DNA of 64,000 bases from Mayfieldus profundus (GTDB taxonomy: Bacteria > Actinomycetota > Thermoleophilia > Solirubrobacterales > 70-9), in the NCBI GenBank assembly GCA_038040325.1, contig JBBPIM010000001.1, positions 62,001 through 126,000 on the forward strand, given 5' to 3'. The notes beneath the pieces were generated by a model that saw only the letters and a program-made list of their open reading frames with translations, searched no databases and had not been told where the DNA came from. Below, piece by piece: positions 16,739-24,310 of the stretch (position 1 is its first letter; the number at the start of each line of letters is the position of its first letter). Both the position numbers and the translations under genes were made by a program.

Positions 16739-18549
16739 GGCGTTGCGTCCGTGCTTGTGATCGGCGCGTCCTTGGCTTCCTTGCCTGACAGGGCCGGCAG
16801 CACGACCCTGAAGGTGGACCCTTCCCCGAGCTGGGAGCTTACGCCGATCGCCCCACCGTGCAGCTCCACCAGCGACTTCGCGATCGCCAGGCCCAGTCCG
16901 GTGCCCCCGACCCGCTGCGTCAGCCCGGCGTCGCCGCGCGTGAAGCGTTCGAAGATGTAATCGAGCTGGTCCTCGGGTATCCCCGGACCGTTGTCGGCGA
17001 CCGCGAGCTCCACCTCGTCGCCCACCCGCGACGCGGTGACCCTGATCGACGCGCCCTCCGGCGAGTACTCATGCGCGTTGGTCAGCAGGTTTACCAGCAC
17101 CTGCTTGACGCGATCCGGCTCGGCGCTGATCTGCGGCAGGTCGCCGTCGATCTCCACGGCCAGTCGCTGGTCGCGTGAGTCGGCCAGCGCCCGCATCAGC
17201 CGGGCCGCGTCCTCGGCGATCGGGCCGACGTCGCAGCGCTCGGGCTTGATCGTGAGCCTGCCCGCGTCGCTTCGCGCGAGGTCGAGCAGGTCGTTGAGCA
17301 GGCGCACCAGATGCTGCGTGTTGTCGAGGATTATTTCGACGGTCTCCGCCTGCTTGGGCGAGAGCTTGTCCCTCTCGAGCATCAGAAGTTCGGCGAAGCC
17401 CTGCACAGAGGTCAGGGGGCTGCGCAGCTCATGGGAGGCGGTGAGCACGAACTCGTCCTTCATCCGCTCCAGCCGCGCCCGCTCGGAGACGTCTCGGATC
17501 GAAAGCACGCTGCCGCCCTCCGGCGTTCCCATCGGCGAGCCGGTTATCGCCAGCACCGTGGCGCCCTCGCCGCTGTGCACCTCCTCCTGTTCGAGGCCCG
17601 CCAGCAGCCGCTCCACCTTGCCGGGCGTGATCGAGCCCGTGACCAGCACCTCGCGGACCTGCGTCCCGATCGTGGCGCCGGGCAGCAGCCGCCGGGCCGC
17701 CGGGTTTGCATCGGTGACGATCCCTCCAGGATCGACGGTGATCACGCCGTCGCTGAGACTCTCCAGGGTGACCGCGAGCTGCCGCCGGCTGTCCTCGAGG
17801 CTGCGATAGGCGCCCTGCAGCTCGTCGGCCATCTCGTTGAAAGCGAGACCGAGGGTTGCCGTCTCAGCCGGACCGCCGACCTCAACCCTCGTCTTCAGGT
17901 CGCCGCCGGCCAGCCGCCCGGAGGCGTCGACAAGTCGTTCCAGCGGCCGTCGCATCGAGGCGATCAGGCCGGAGAACAGCAGCACGGCCGCGATCAATCC
18001 GGAGATCAATCCCACCCCGACCAGCAGCGCGGTCTTGCGCGTGTCGTCGGAGACCTGATCGCGCAGCACCTGGCGTTGCCGGCTCTCGTTTGCGATCAGG
18101 GCGTTGCCGCTCGACACAACCGCCTGCGCCAGCCTGCGCTGCCGCGCGGGCGGGGGTGCGCGGCCCCTCAGAACCGGGTCGGCGACGCGTGTGCGCCAAC
18201 GCCCCTCGGCGGCAACCCGGGTGTTGAGCAGCTGCTCGGCCTCGCTGTCGTTGTCGAGCAGTCGCCGCGCATCGACGGCGGCCGCATCGGTGCCACGGAC
18301 GGCGAGGCGGTAGCGCGCTCGCGCCCCCGGATCTCGATCGGCCACGTCGTCGAGTCGGGCCTGCTCGTTGAGGAAACCCTGGCGCAGATGCTCTCCGGCA
18401 AGCTCGAACTGGAACGAGCGGTTGGTGTCGTCTTCGAAGTCCTGCCGCAGCTGGAACAGGCGCCCGACGCCGATCACAGTTACGCCCGCAAGCAGCGCAA
18501 AGGTGATTGCGAAGCCGATCCTGAGCCTGTTTGCAAGCGAGGGGTTCAC
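16735..18549 (-). CDS. Membrane sensor histidine kinase (HAMP-PAS-HisKA-HATPase)
   Basis: This 604-residue kinase has TM1 at about 11-32, an extracytoplasmic helical sensor of about 140 residues (CHASE3-like by its alpha-helical character), TM2 at about 173-197, HAMP at 198-250 and PAS at about 258-355. HisKA follows with phospho-acceptor His373 (TASHELRSPLTS), then a HATPase with N-box (LLTNAHEYSPEG), G1 (VADNGPGIPE) and G2 (GGTGLGLAIAKS). The start chosen is GTG 18549, just before the first TM; the longer frame to 18663 would run over the divergent gene's start. It is co-translated with the receiver protein downstream. The signal sensed is unknown. Confidence 0.9.
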   Translation of the reverse strand: MNPSLANRLRIGFAITFALLAGVTVIGVGRLFQLRQDFEDDTNRSFQFELAGEHLRQGFLNEQARLDDVADRDPGARARYRLAVRGTDAAAVDARRLLDNDSEAEQLLNTRVAAEGRWRTRVADPVLRGRAPPPARQRRLAQAVVSSGNALIANESRQRQVLRDQVSDDTRKTALLVGVGLISGLIAAVLLFSGLIASMRRPLERLVDASGRLAGGDLKTRVEVGGPAETATLGLAFNEMADELQGAYRSLEDSRRQLAVTLESLSDGVITVDPGGIVTDANPAARRLLPGATIGTQVREVLVTGSITPGKVERLLAGLEQEEVHSGEGATVLAITGSPMGTPEGGSVLSIRDVSERARLERMKDEFVLTASHELRSPLTSVQGFAELLMLERDKLSPKQAETVEIILDNTQHLVRLLNDLLDLARSDAGRLTIKPERCDVGPIAEDAARLMRALADSRDQRLAVEIDGDLPQISAEPDRVKQVLVNLLTNAHEYSPEGASIRVTASRVGDEVELAVADNGPGIPEDQLDYIFERFTRGDAGLTQRVGGTGLGLAIAKSLVELHGGAIGVSSQLGEGSTFRVVLPALSGKEAKDAPITSTDATP

Positions 18550-18587
18550 GGATGGCTCCTGGCGCTCTACACTACTGGCGACTCGCG

Positions 18588-19130
18588 ATGCAGGAAACGC
18601 TCGCGCATGACTGGCGGAAAAGGATGGTCGCGCGCAGCTCGATCTGCGCAATGCTGTTTGCAATTCCGGTTTTGGCGGCCGTTCTGATCGGCTTCAGCAG
18701 CGGCTTGGGCGGGCTTCCGTTTGGGATCAACTCCCTCGCCAGCGGCCCGAGCCAGGACTCCGTCGATGTTGCCAGCCAGGCGGCCGGGGACAGCGCCGCG
18801 CTGGCGGCCAGCGCCTCGACTGCGACCGCGCGAACTCCCGCCGACTCCGGAGCCGGCGGCACCGGCGGCGGTGGAACCGGCGGAGGAGCCGGCGGCGGTG
18901 GAACCGGTGGTGGCGGAACCGGTGGCGGCACGGCGACGGGGCCGACAACGGGGACGCTCCCGGGCGGCGACCCGCCGCTCAACCTCGGCGGCGGAGGTTC
19001 CCCGTCAGGCGGCGGCAACGCCGGCAATCCGGGCCTGCAGCTGCCCGGTGGCGCCGGAGACATCGTCGACGACGCGGCCAGCGGTGCGGGGCAGGCTCTC
19101 GGTGGGCTGGGTCTCGGCGGCGGCAACTAG
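18588..19130 (+). CDS. Glycine-rich membrane-anchored or secreted protein
   Basis: This 180-residue protein has a basic N-terminus, one hydrophobic segment (about 18-36, AMLFAIPVLAAVLIGFSS) acting as signal anchor, an Ala/Ser stretch and a low-complexity region of GTGGGG-type repeats (about 86-120), ending in more Gly/Pro. No enzymatic motif is present. It is divergent from the histidine kinase gene with only 38 nt between starts. ATG 18588 is chosen; ATG 18624 is also possible. Gly-rich tails of this kind are typical of surface or cell-wall-embedded proteins, but I assign no function. High GC skew in the repeats reflects GGN codons. Confidence 0.6.
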   Translation: MQETLAHDWRKRMVARSSICAMLFAIPVLAAVLIGFSSGLGGLPFGINSLASGPSQDSVDVASQAAGDSAALAASASTATARTPADSGAGGTGGGGTGGGAGGGGTGGGGTGGGTATGPTTGTLPGGDPPLNLGGGGSPSGGGNAGNPGLQLPGGAGDIVDDAASGAGQALGGLGLGGGN

Positions 19131-19148
19131 AGCCCGCCCGGAACAGCC

Positions 19149-19988
19149 CTGGTCTCGATAGCGCTCGCCCTCGCCTCCAGCCTGTCCTGGGGCGTCTCGG
19201 ACTTCCTCGGCGGCCTGCAGAGCCGCCGCATGCCGGTGCTCTCCGTGATGCTGGTCAGCCAGCCCCTCGGCCTGGCGCTGGTCCTCTGCGTCGCCCTGCT
19301 GGTCGGGGGTGCGATCCCGCCCGGCCCCGACATGGCAGCGGCGGTGGCGGGGGGGATCGCCGGCGTGTTCGCGCTGAGCTGCTTCTTCCGCGCGATGGCG
19401 ATCGGCCCGATGAGCATCGTCGCGCCCGTCTCCTCGCTGGGCGCCGTCGTCCCGATCGTCGTCGGCCTGGCGCGCGGGGAGGACCCGAGCGGGCTGCAGG
19501 CCGCGGGCCTGGTCGTCGCGCTGGCCGGCATCGCGCTGGCGGTGCGCGAGGCCGAGCACCCGCATGGCGTGCGGGTGCCGCGCAGCAGCGTCGTGCTCGC
19601 CGCGCTCGCCGGGCTCGGCTTCGGCAGCTTCTTCGTCGGCATCGACGCCGCCGCCTCGCACGATGCCTACTGGGCCGCCCTCGGGGCACGCGGGGGAGGG
19701 TCGGTCGCGATCGCGGCGGCGGCGCTGGCTCTGCCCCAGATGATCCGGCTCAGCCGCGATGCACTGCCGGCGCTGGTCGCGATCGCGGTGCTCGACACGC
19801 TCGCCAACCTGCTGTTTGCGCTGGCCAGCCGCGAGGGCCTGCTGTCGTTGGTCGCGGTGGCCGGCTCGCTGTACCCGGTGGCGACGATCGTGCTGGCCCG
19901 CTTCGTGCTCGGGGAGCGGCTCGCCCGCCTGCAGCGGGTGGGCGTTGTGATGGCGCTGGCCGGCGTTGCGCTGATCGCGGCCGGATAG
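19149..19988 (+). CDS. EamA/DMT-family transporter, apparent CTG start
   Basis: This is a roughly 280-residue drug/metabolite transporter-fold protein with two EamA halves of about five helices each; the second half ends with the LGERLARLQRVGVVMALAGVALI pattern. The first standard start codon in frame is ATG 19230, but that drops the first helix. The codons upstream (ALALASSLSWGVSDFLGGLQSRR) form a canonical EamA TM1, and the frame is closed by the previous gene's TAG at 19128. The only start-like codon in the gap is CTG 19149, 18 nt after that stop. The substrate is unknown; such proteins export amino acids or metabolites. Confidence 0.75.
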   Translation: MVSIALALASSLSWGVSDFLGGLQSRRMPVLSVMLVSQPLGLALVLCVALLVGGAIPPGPDMAAAVAGGIAGVFALSCFFRAMAIGPMSIVAPVSSLGAVVPIVVGLARGEDPSGLQAAGLVVALAGIALAVREAEHPHGVRVPRSSVVLAALAGLGFGSFFVGIDAAASHDAYWAALGARGGGSVAIAAAALALPQMIRLSRDALPALVAIAVLDTLANLLFALASREGLLSLVAVAGSLYPVATIVLARFVLGERLARLQRVGVVMALAGVALIAAG

Positions 19989-20001
19989 CCGGGCGCCGGG
20001 C

Positions 20002-20619
20002 TCAGGCCAGCTCGACGCCGAGCAGCTCCTCGAGGCGGGCGAGGGTCGCGGTCGGCTTGCGGTGCAGCACCGCAGTCATGCCGACCGCCTCGGCTCCCTC
20101 GCAGTTCTCGCGCAGGTCGTCGACGAACACGCACTGCTCGGGCGCGGCGTCGATCCGCTCCGCGGCAAGCCGGAAGATCTCGGGCTGCGGCTTGTGCAGG
20201 CCCACCTCACCGGAGATCACGACTGCGTCGAAGAGGGCGCGGATCTCGTCGGTGTAGTGATCCATCACCCACGAGTTGGAGACCAGGCCCGTCGGGACCC
20301 CGGCCTGGCGGGCCCGGTTCACCGCGGCCACCATTTCCTGCTGCGGGGCGAGCCCGGCGAACAGCCCGTCCACCAGGCCCTCGGGCTCGGTCCCCATCAG
20401 GGTTGCGAAGCGACGCTCGAACTCGGCCGGATCGACCTCGCCGGTCTCGAGGCGGCGCAGCTCGGCCAGCGCCGCGGGGTTCTCCCTGAACAGCCGCTTC
20501 GCGGCCTCGGGGTCGAGCCCGCGTTGCTCGCAGAAGGCGCTGAAGCTCGACCAGATGTCGGTCGTCAGGACCCCGCCGAAGTCGACGAGCAGGGCCGTAT
20601 GCGTCGGTTCGTCACCCAT
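20002..20619 (-). CDS. HAD-superfamily hydrolase (ACAD10 HAD-domain-like)
   Basis: This 205-residue HAD protein has motif I VDFGGVLTT (Asp13), motif II SNSW, motif III Lys in LHKPQPEIF and motif IV VFVDDL, with a helical cap between I and II. The residue two after the nucleophile is Gly instead of the Asp used as general acid by phosphatases, so catalysis may differ. Together with the adjacent APH-kinase and acyl-CoA dehydrogenase genes it reproduces the three domains of vertebrate ACAD10. It starts at ATG 20619, 15 bp from the divergent kinase start, inside an inverted repeat. Confidence 0.85.
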   Translation of the reverse strand: MGDEPTHTALLVDFGGVLTTDIWSSFSAFCEQRGLDPEAAKRLFRENPAALAELRRLETGEVDPAEFERRFATLMGTEPEGLVDGLFAGLAPQQEMVAAVNRARQAGVPTGLVSNSWVMDHYTDEIRALFDAVVISGEVGLHKPQPEIFRLAAERIDAAPEQCVFVDDLRENCEGAEAVGMTAVLHRKPTATLARLEELLGVELA

Positions 20620-20644
20620 ATGCTTCCCCCGGAAATGGGCGACG
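20610..20644. promoter_or_regulatory. Inverted repeat spanning two divergent start codons
   Basis: CGTCACCCAT (20610-20619) and ATGGGCGACG (20635-20644) are complementary except for one base. They include the ATG codons of the HAD and kinase genes, so both proteins begin MGDE. It could be an operator-like site or a coincidence of codon choice. Confidence 0.35.
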
Positions 20645-21687
20645 AGGCTACCGGGACGACGCAGGCCCCCGAGGGGATCGACCGCGACGGGGTCGAGGGC
20701 TGGTTCGCGGAGAACGTTCCCGGGGCCCAGCCGCCGCTCTCCTTCGAGCGAATCTCGGGTGGCCGCTCGAACCTCACCTACGGCGTGCACGACACAGCCG
20801 GCCAAGCCTGGGCGCTGCGCCGCCCGCCGCTCGGAAAGCGACTCGGCTCGGCGCACGACATGGGGCGCGAGCACAAGGTGATCTCGGCGCTCGGCCCGAC
20901 ACCGGTGCCGGTCCCGCCGGTGGTCGGCCTCTGCGAGGACGATGCGGTCAACGGGGCGCCGTTCTACGTGATGCCGTTCATCGAGGGGCCGATCCTGCGC
21001 AGCAAGGAGGAGGCGGATGGATTCGCCGAAGCCGACCGCCGCGCGATCGGCGAGCGCGTCGTCGACACGCTGGTGGCGATCCACGCGGTCGACGTCGACG
21101 AGGTCGGGCTGGGCGATCTGGGGCGCAAGGAGGACTACGTCGCGCGTCAGCTGCACCGCTGGCACGGGCAGTGGCGCAAGTCGAAGACCCGCGAGCTGCC
21201 CGTCGTCGACGAGGTCCACGAGCGGCTCTCGGCGCGGATCCCCGAGCAGGGCCCGGCGACGATCGTGCACGGCGACTACCGGCTCGACAACATGATCCTT
21301 TCCGAGTCCGGTGAGGTCGCCGCAGTTGTCGACTGGGAGCTGTGCACGCTGGGTGATCCGCTCGCCGACGTCGGCCTGCTGCTGGTCTACTGGTCACAGC
21401 CCGGCGACGAGTTCGTGCCGCTGTTCGCGCCGGCGACCCTGGCACTCGGCTTTCCCAGCCGGGACGAGTTGAAGACGCGATACGCCGAGGCCTCGGGACG
21501 CGACCTCGCGGAGATCGACTTCTTCGTCGCGCTCGGCTTCTGGAAGCTGGCGATCATCCTCGAGGGCGTGTTCGCCCGCTACGCGGCCGGCCAGTACGGC
21601 GAGACGGACGAGGGCCACGAGCAGTTCGCCAAGGTCGTCGAGCAGCTGGCCAACGGGGCTGCCGAGGCCGAGTCGCGGCTGGCCTGA
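20635..21687 (+). CDS. APH-family phosphotransferase (ACAD10/11 kinase-domain-like)
   Basis: This 350-residue aminoglycoside-phosphotransferase-fold kinase has a nucleotide-side GGRSNLTY loop (42-49), an LRRPPLG strand, catalytic loop IVHGDYRLDN (His212, Asp214, Asn219) and metal-binding Asp233 in VVDWELCTLGDPLADVG. This pattern is typical of the kinase domain of ACAD10/ACAD11 and of LvaA, which phosphorylates 4-hydroxyacyl-CoA. True aminoglycoside resistance is unlikely. ATG 20620 is an alternative start. It converges on an acyl-CoA dehydrogenase gene, its expected partner. Confidence 0.88.
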   Translation: MGDEATGTTQAPEGIDRDGVEGWFAENVPGAQPPLSFERISGGRSNLTYGVHDTAGQAWALRRPPLGKRLGSAHDMGREHKVISALGPTPVPVPPVVGLCEDDAVNGAPFYVMPFIEGPILRSKEEADGFAEADRRAIGERVVDTLVAIHAVDVDEVGLGDLGRKEDYVARQLHRWHGQWRKSKTRELPVVDEVHERLSARIPEQGPATIVHGDYRLDNMILSESGEVAAVVDWELCTLGDPLADVGLLLVYWSQPGDEFVPLFAPATLALGFPSRDELKTRYAEASGRDLAEIDFFVALGFWKLAIILEGVFARYAAGQYGETDEGHEQFAKVVEQLANGAAEAESRLA

Positions 21688-21731
21688 ATTTATGTTGGCG
21701 CGGAGCGTTTAGCGACGCGTCAGGCAGGTCA

Positions 21732-21746
21732 GGCGGCGAAGCCGCC
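21732..21746. terminator. Bidirectional hairpin between convergent kinase and ACAD genes
   Basis: A perfect 6-bp GC stem (GGCGGC/GCCGCC) with a GAA loop, between the two stop codons. It is short on T residues, so it may be only a weak terminator. Confidence 0.4.
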
Positions 21747-21750
21747 GCAA

Positions 21751-23022
21751 TTATGGGGCAGCCTTGGCCGGCTCGCGCGGCGCGGCGCCGTCGGAGGCGC
21801 CCGCCTCCTCCTCGGCCCGCTTTGCCCAGCGCCCCAGCTCGCGCCGGGCGATCACCATCTTGTGCACCTCGTCGGGGCCGTCGGCGATTCGCAGCATGCG
21901 GCTGTAGCGCCACATCATCGCCAGCGGGGTGTCCTCGGTCATCCCGAGGCTGCCGTGGGTCTGGATCGCCCGGTCGAGCACATCCATCACGACGTTGGCG
22001 GCGACCACCTTGATCATCGAGATCTGCTGGCGGGCTGCACGCTTTCCCTCGGTATCCATCTTCCATGCGGCGTGGAGGGTGAGCAGGCGGGCCTGGTCGG
22101 TCTCCATCCGCGACTTCGCGACGAAGTCCTGGATGAACTGCTTCTCGGCCAGCGGCCCGCCGAACGACTGGCGTGAGTTGGCGCGGCGGCACATCATCTC
22201 GATCGCCCGCTCGGCGGTGCCGATCGCCCGCATGCAGTGATGGATCCTGCCCGGCCCGAGGCGGTCCTGGGCGATCACGAAGCCCATCCCCTGCTCCCCG
22301 AGCAGGGCCGACGCCGGTACCCGGCAATCCTCGTAGCGGATCTCGCAGTGCCCGGGCCCACCGTCGTGGCCCATCACCGGGATCGGGCGGACCAGGTCGA
22401 AGCCGGGGTTGTCGGTGGGGACGAGGATCATGCTGGCCCGCGCGTAGGGGTGGGCTTCGGGGTCCGTCACCACCATCGCGATCGCCAGGTCGGCGCCCAC
22501 CGCGCCCGACGTGAACCACTTGTGGCCATTGATCACCCACTCGTCGCCGTCGCGCACGGCGCGGGTCTGAAGCGTGGTCGGGTCCGAGCCTGAGACATCG
22601 GGCTCGGTCATCGAGAAGCAGGATCGAATCTCGCCGTCGAGCAGTGGCTGCAGCCAGCGCTGCTTCTGCTCGTCGGTTCCGTGCTCGGCGAGGATCTCCA
22701 TGTTGCCGGTGTCGGGGGCCGCGCAGTTGAACGCCATCGACGCCAGCACGGGACTGCGGCCCATCTCCTCGCAGAGGATCCCGTACTCCCAGTTGGTCAG
22801 GCCGGGCCCGTAATGCTCGTCGGGCAGGAACAGGTTCCAGAGACCCTCCGCCTTGGCGCGCTCGCGGATCTCGACGATCAGCTCGGGGTATGGCACGCCG
22901 GGAGCGACCTCGTCGTCGAGCGCCCGCATCGCCTCCGCCTCGTTGGGGTAGACGTGCTCGTCCATGAAGGAGCGGATCCGCTCCAGCAGCTGCTCGACCT
23001 GCGGCGACGGCGAGAAGTCCAC
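21751..23022 (-). CDS. Acyl-CoA dehydrogenase (ACAD10/11-type)
   Basis: This 423-residue flavoprotein has the N-terminal helical domain, a SMTEPDVSGSDPTTL segment and WVINGHKWFTSGA in the middle beta domain. The C-terminal helices carry RRANSRQSFGGPLAEKQFIQ and IQTHGSLGMTEDTPLA. The length, the long helical N-terminus and the SGSDP motif resemble the ACAD10/11 and LvaC-like subgroup. In the 4-hydroxy acid route it would act on a 4-phosphoacyl-CoA. It is last in a same-strand run (sulfotransferase, RpiB-like, RibD-like, ACAD) and 23 nt after the RibD-like gene. FAD enzyme status is firm; substrate is inferred. Confidence 0.9.
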   Translation of the reverse strand: MDFSPSPQVEQLLERIRSFMDEHVYPNEAEAMRALDDEVAPGVPYPELIVEIRERAKAEGLWNLFLPDEHYGPGLTNWEYGILCEEMGRSPVLASMAFNCAAPDTGNMEILAEHGTDEQKQRWLQPLLDGEIRSCFSMTEPDVSGSDPTTLQTRAVRDGDEWVINGHKWFTSGAVGADLAIAMVVTDPEAHPYARASMILVPTDNPGFDLVRPIPVMGHDGGPGHCEIRYEDCRVPASALLGEQGMGFVIAQDRLGPGRIHHCMRAIGTAERAIEMMCRRANSRQSFGGPLAEKQFIQDFVAKSRMETDQARLLTLHAAWKMDTEGKRAARQQISMIKVVAANVVMDVLDRAIQTHGSLGMTEDTPLAMMWRYSRMLRIADGPDEVHKMVIARRELGRWAKRAEEEAGASDGAAPREPAKAAP

Positions 23023-23045
23023 GCTGGAAACCTACCGCGCCGCGC

Positions 23046-23780
23046 TCAGTCGCAGCGCCGATATCGCGCGAAGAGCTCGCCCTCGGACTCCAGCAGCCAA
23101 GCCAGCTCCATATCGATCACCTCGGGCAGCTCGCCCTCGATGATGTGGGGCTCCAGTCCCCCGGCCAGCTTCGGGGCGATGGTCAGGAACAGCTCGTCGC
23201 CCAGCCCCTCGCGCTGGAGCTGCGCGTGGGTCCCGGGCCCTCCCTCGCAGAGCAGCGCCCGAATGCCGCGTTCCTCGCGCAGATGGCGCAGCGCCGCCGC
23301 GAGGTCCACGCGCTCTGGGTGGCGCACCACCCGCACCGGCGTCTCGGTCTCCGGTGGCTCGGCCTCCGAGGCGGTGAAGATCAGCACCCGCCCGCCGCCG
23401 TCGGTGAACAGCGTTGCGTCCCACGGCAGGTCGAGGCGGCCGGAGACGATCACCGCCAGCGGGTCGTGGGGGAGGCCCACCCGCTCACGCTGCGCCCGCA
23501 GCCCCGGGTCGGAGACGATGCGGCCGTAGCGCTCGGCCCGCATCGTGCCGGCGCCGATCATCACCGCGTCGACCCTGGTCCGCAGCCACTGCAGCATCTC
23601 CGTGTCCAGCGCCGAGCCGATCGGGCCCGAGCGGCCGCCGATCGCCGCCCTGCCGTCCAGGGTGGTGGCGAAGTTGAGCACGACGTAGGGGCGGTCGGAG
23701 TAGGCGAGGTCGACGAGGTCGAGCCCGGACAGCTGCTGCTCGACGGTGGTCGGGCCGGGATCGGGGACGAGGCGTTGCAT
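23046..23780 (-). CDS. RibD C-terminal/DHFR-like reductase
   Basis: This 244-residue protein has a dihydrofolate-reductase-like fold of the RibD_C family. It carries PYVVLNFATTLDGRAA at the start of the domain, RVDAVMIGAGTMRAERYG, then the NADPH-side CEGGPGTHAQL motif. RibD_C proteins reduce 5-amino-6-ribosylamino-uracil phosphate in riboflavin synthesis. Stand-alone copies without the deaminase domain, like this one, often have other or unknown substrates. No other rib genes are nearby. It is 23 nt upstream of the ACAD gene and 84 nt downstream of the RpiB-like gene. Confidence 0.85.
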   Translation of the reverse strand: MQRLVPDPGPTTVEQQLSGLDLVDLAYSDRPYVVLNFATTLDGRAAIGGRSGPIGSALDTEMLQWLRTRVDAVMIGAGTMRAERYGRIVSDPGLRAQRERVGLPHDPLAVIVSGRLDLPWDATLFTDGGGRVLIFTASEAEPPETETPVRVVRHPERVDLAAALRHLREERGIRALLCEGGPGTHAQLQREGLGDELFLTIAPKLAGGLEPHIIEGELPEVIDMELAWLLESEGELFARYRRCD

Positions 23781-23864
23781 GGCGGGCGCCCGCTCCTTAT
23801 ACAGCGTCGGCAGGCAACGGCGAAAAGAGATTGGCCTTCGTCGTTCCGTGACCGGGCCGAGCCG

Positions 23865-24308
23865 CTAGCCCGACTCGATCTCGCCCAGGTGCTCGACGTT
23901 GGCCCGGTCGTCGTCCTCGCCGCTGGGAGCGCCCTCGAACCAGGCATCGAGGATCTCGGCAAGCTCTGCCTCCGAGGTTGCGCGGAGGCTGAGCGCCAGC
24001 ACGTTGGCGTCGTTCCAGCGGCGAGCTCCCTCCGCCGTGGCGGCGTCGCCGCAGAGCGCCGCACGGATGCCGGGCACCTTGTTGGCCGCGATCGAGGCAC
24101 CGGTCCCGGTCCAGCAGCAGACCACCGCCTGCTCGGCACGGCCGTCGGCCACATCGCGGGCCGCGGCCTCGGAGGCCCAGGCCCAGTCGTCTCGCTCGTC
24201 CTCGGCAAGGGCGCCGTGGGCGATCGGCTCATGGCCCCGCCGGTGCAGCTCCTCGACGATCGTCTCGGCGATCCCCGTCCGCTCGTCGGCGGCCACGGCG
24301 ATCTTCAT
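23865..24308 (-). CDS. RpiB/LacAB-family sugar-phosphate isomerase
   Basis: This 147-residue protein begins MKIAVAADE and has VVCCWTGTGASIAANKVPGIRAALC. That segment corresponds to the RpiB active-site cysteine loop (normally CGTGIGMSIAANK), with Trp and Thr in place of Gly and Ile. ARRWNDANVLALS matches the C-terminal family motif. The family interconverts ribose-5-P and ribulose-5-P or isomerises other sugar phosphates; the altered loop makes the substrate uncertain. The acidic last 15 or so residues are atypical. Its start is 2 nt after the sulfotransferase stop. Confidence 0.85.
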   Translation of the reverse strand: MKIAVAADERTGIAETIVEELHRRGHEPIAHGALAEDERDDWAWASEAAARDVADGRAEQAVVCCWTGTGASIAANKVPGIRAALCGDAATAEGARRWNDANVLALSLRATSEAELAEILDAWFEGAPSGEDDDRANVEHLGEIESG

Positions 24309-24310
24309 GT

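Noticed and set aside
20635..21687. Aminoglycoside resistance gene
   Set aside because: The APH fold is shared with acyl-CoA kinases, and the ACAD partner plus the LRRPP segment fit the ACAD10/11 type instead.
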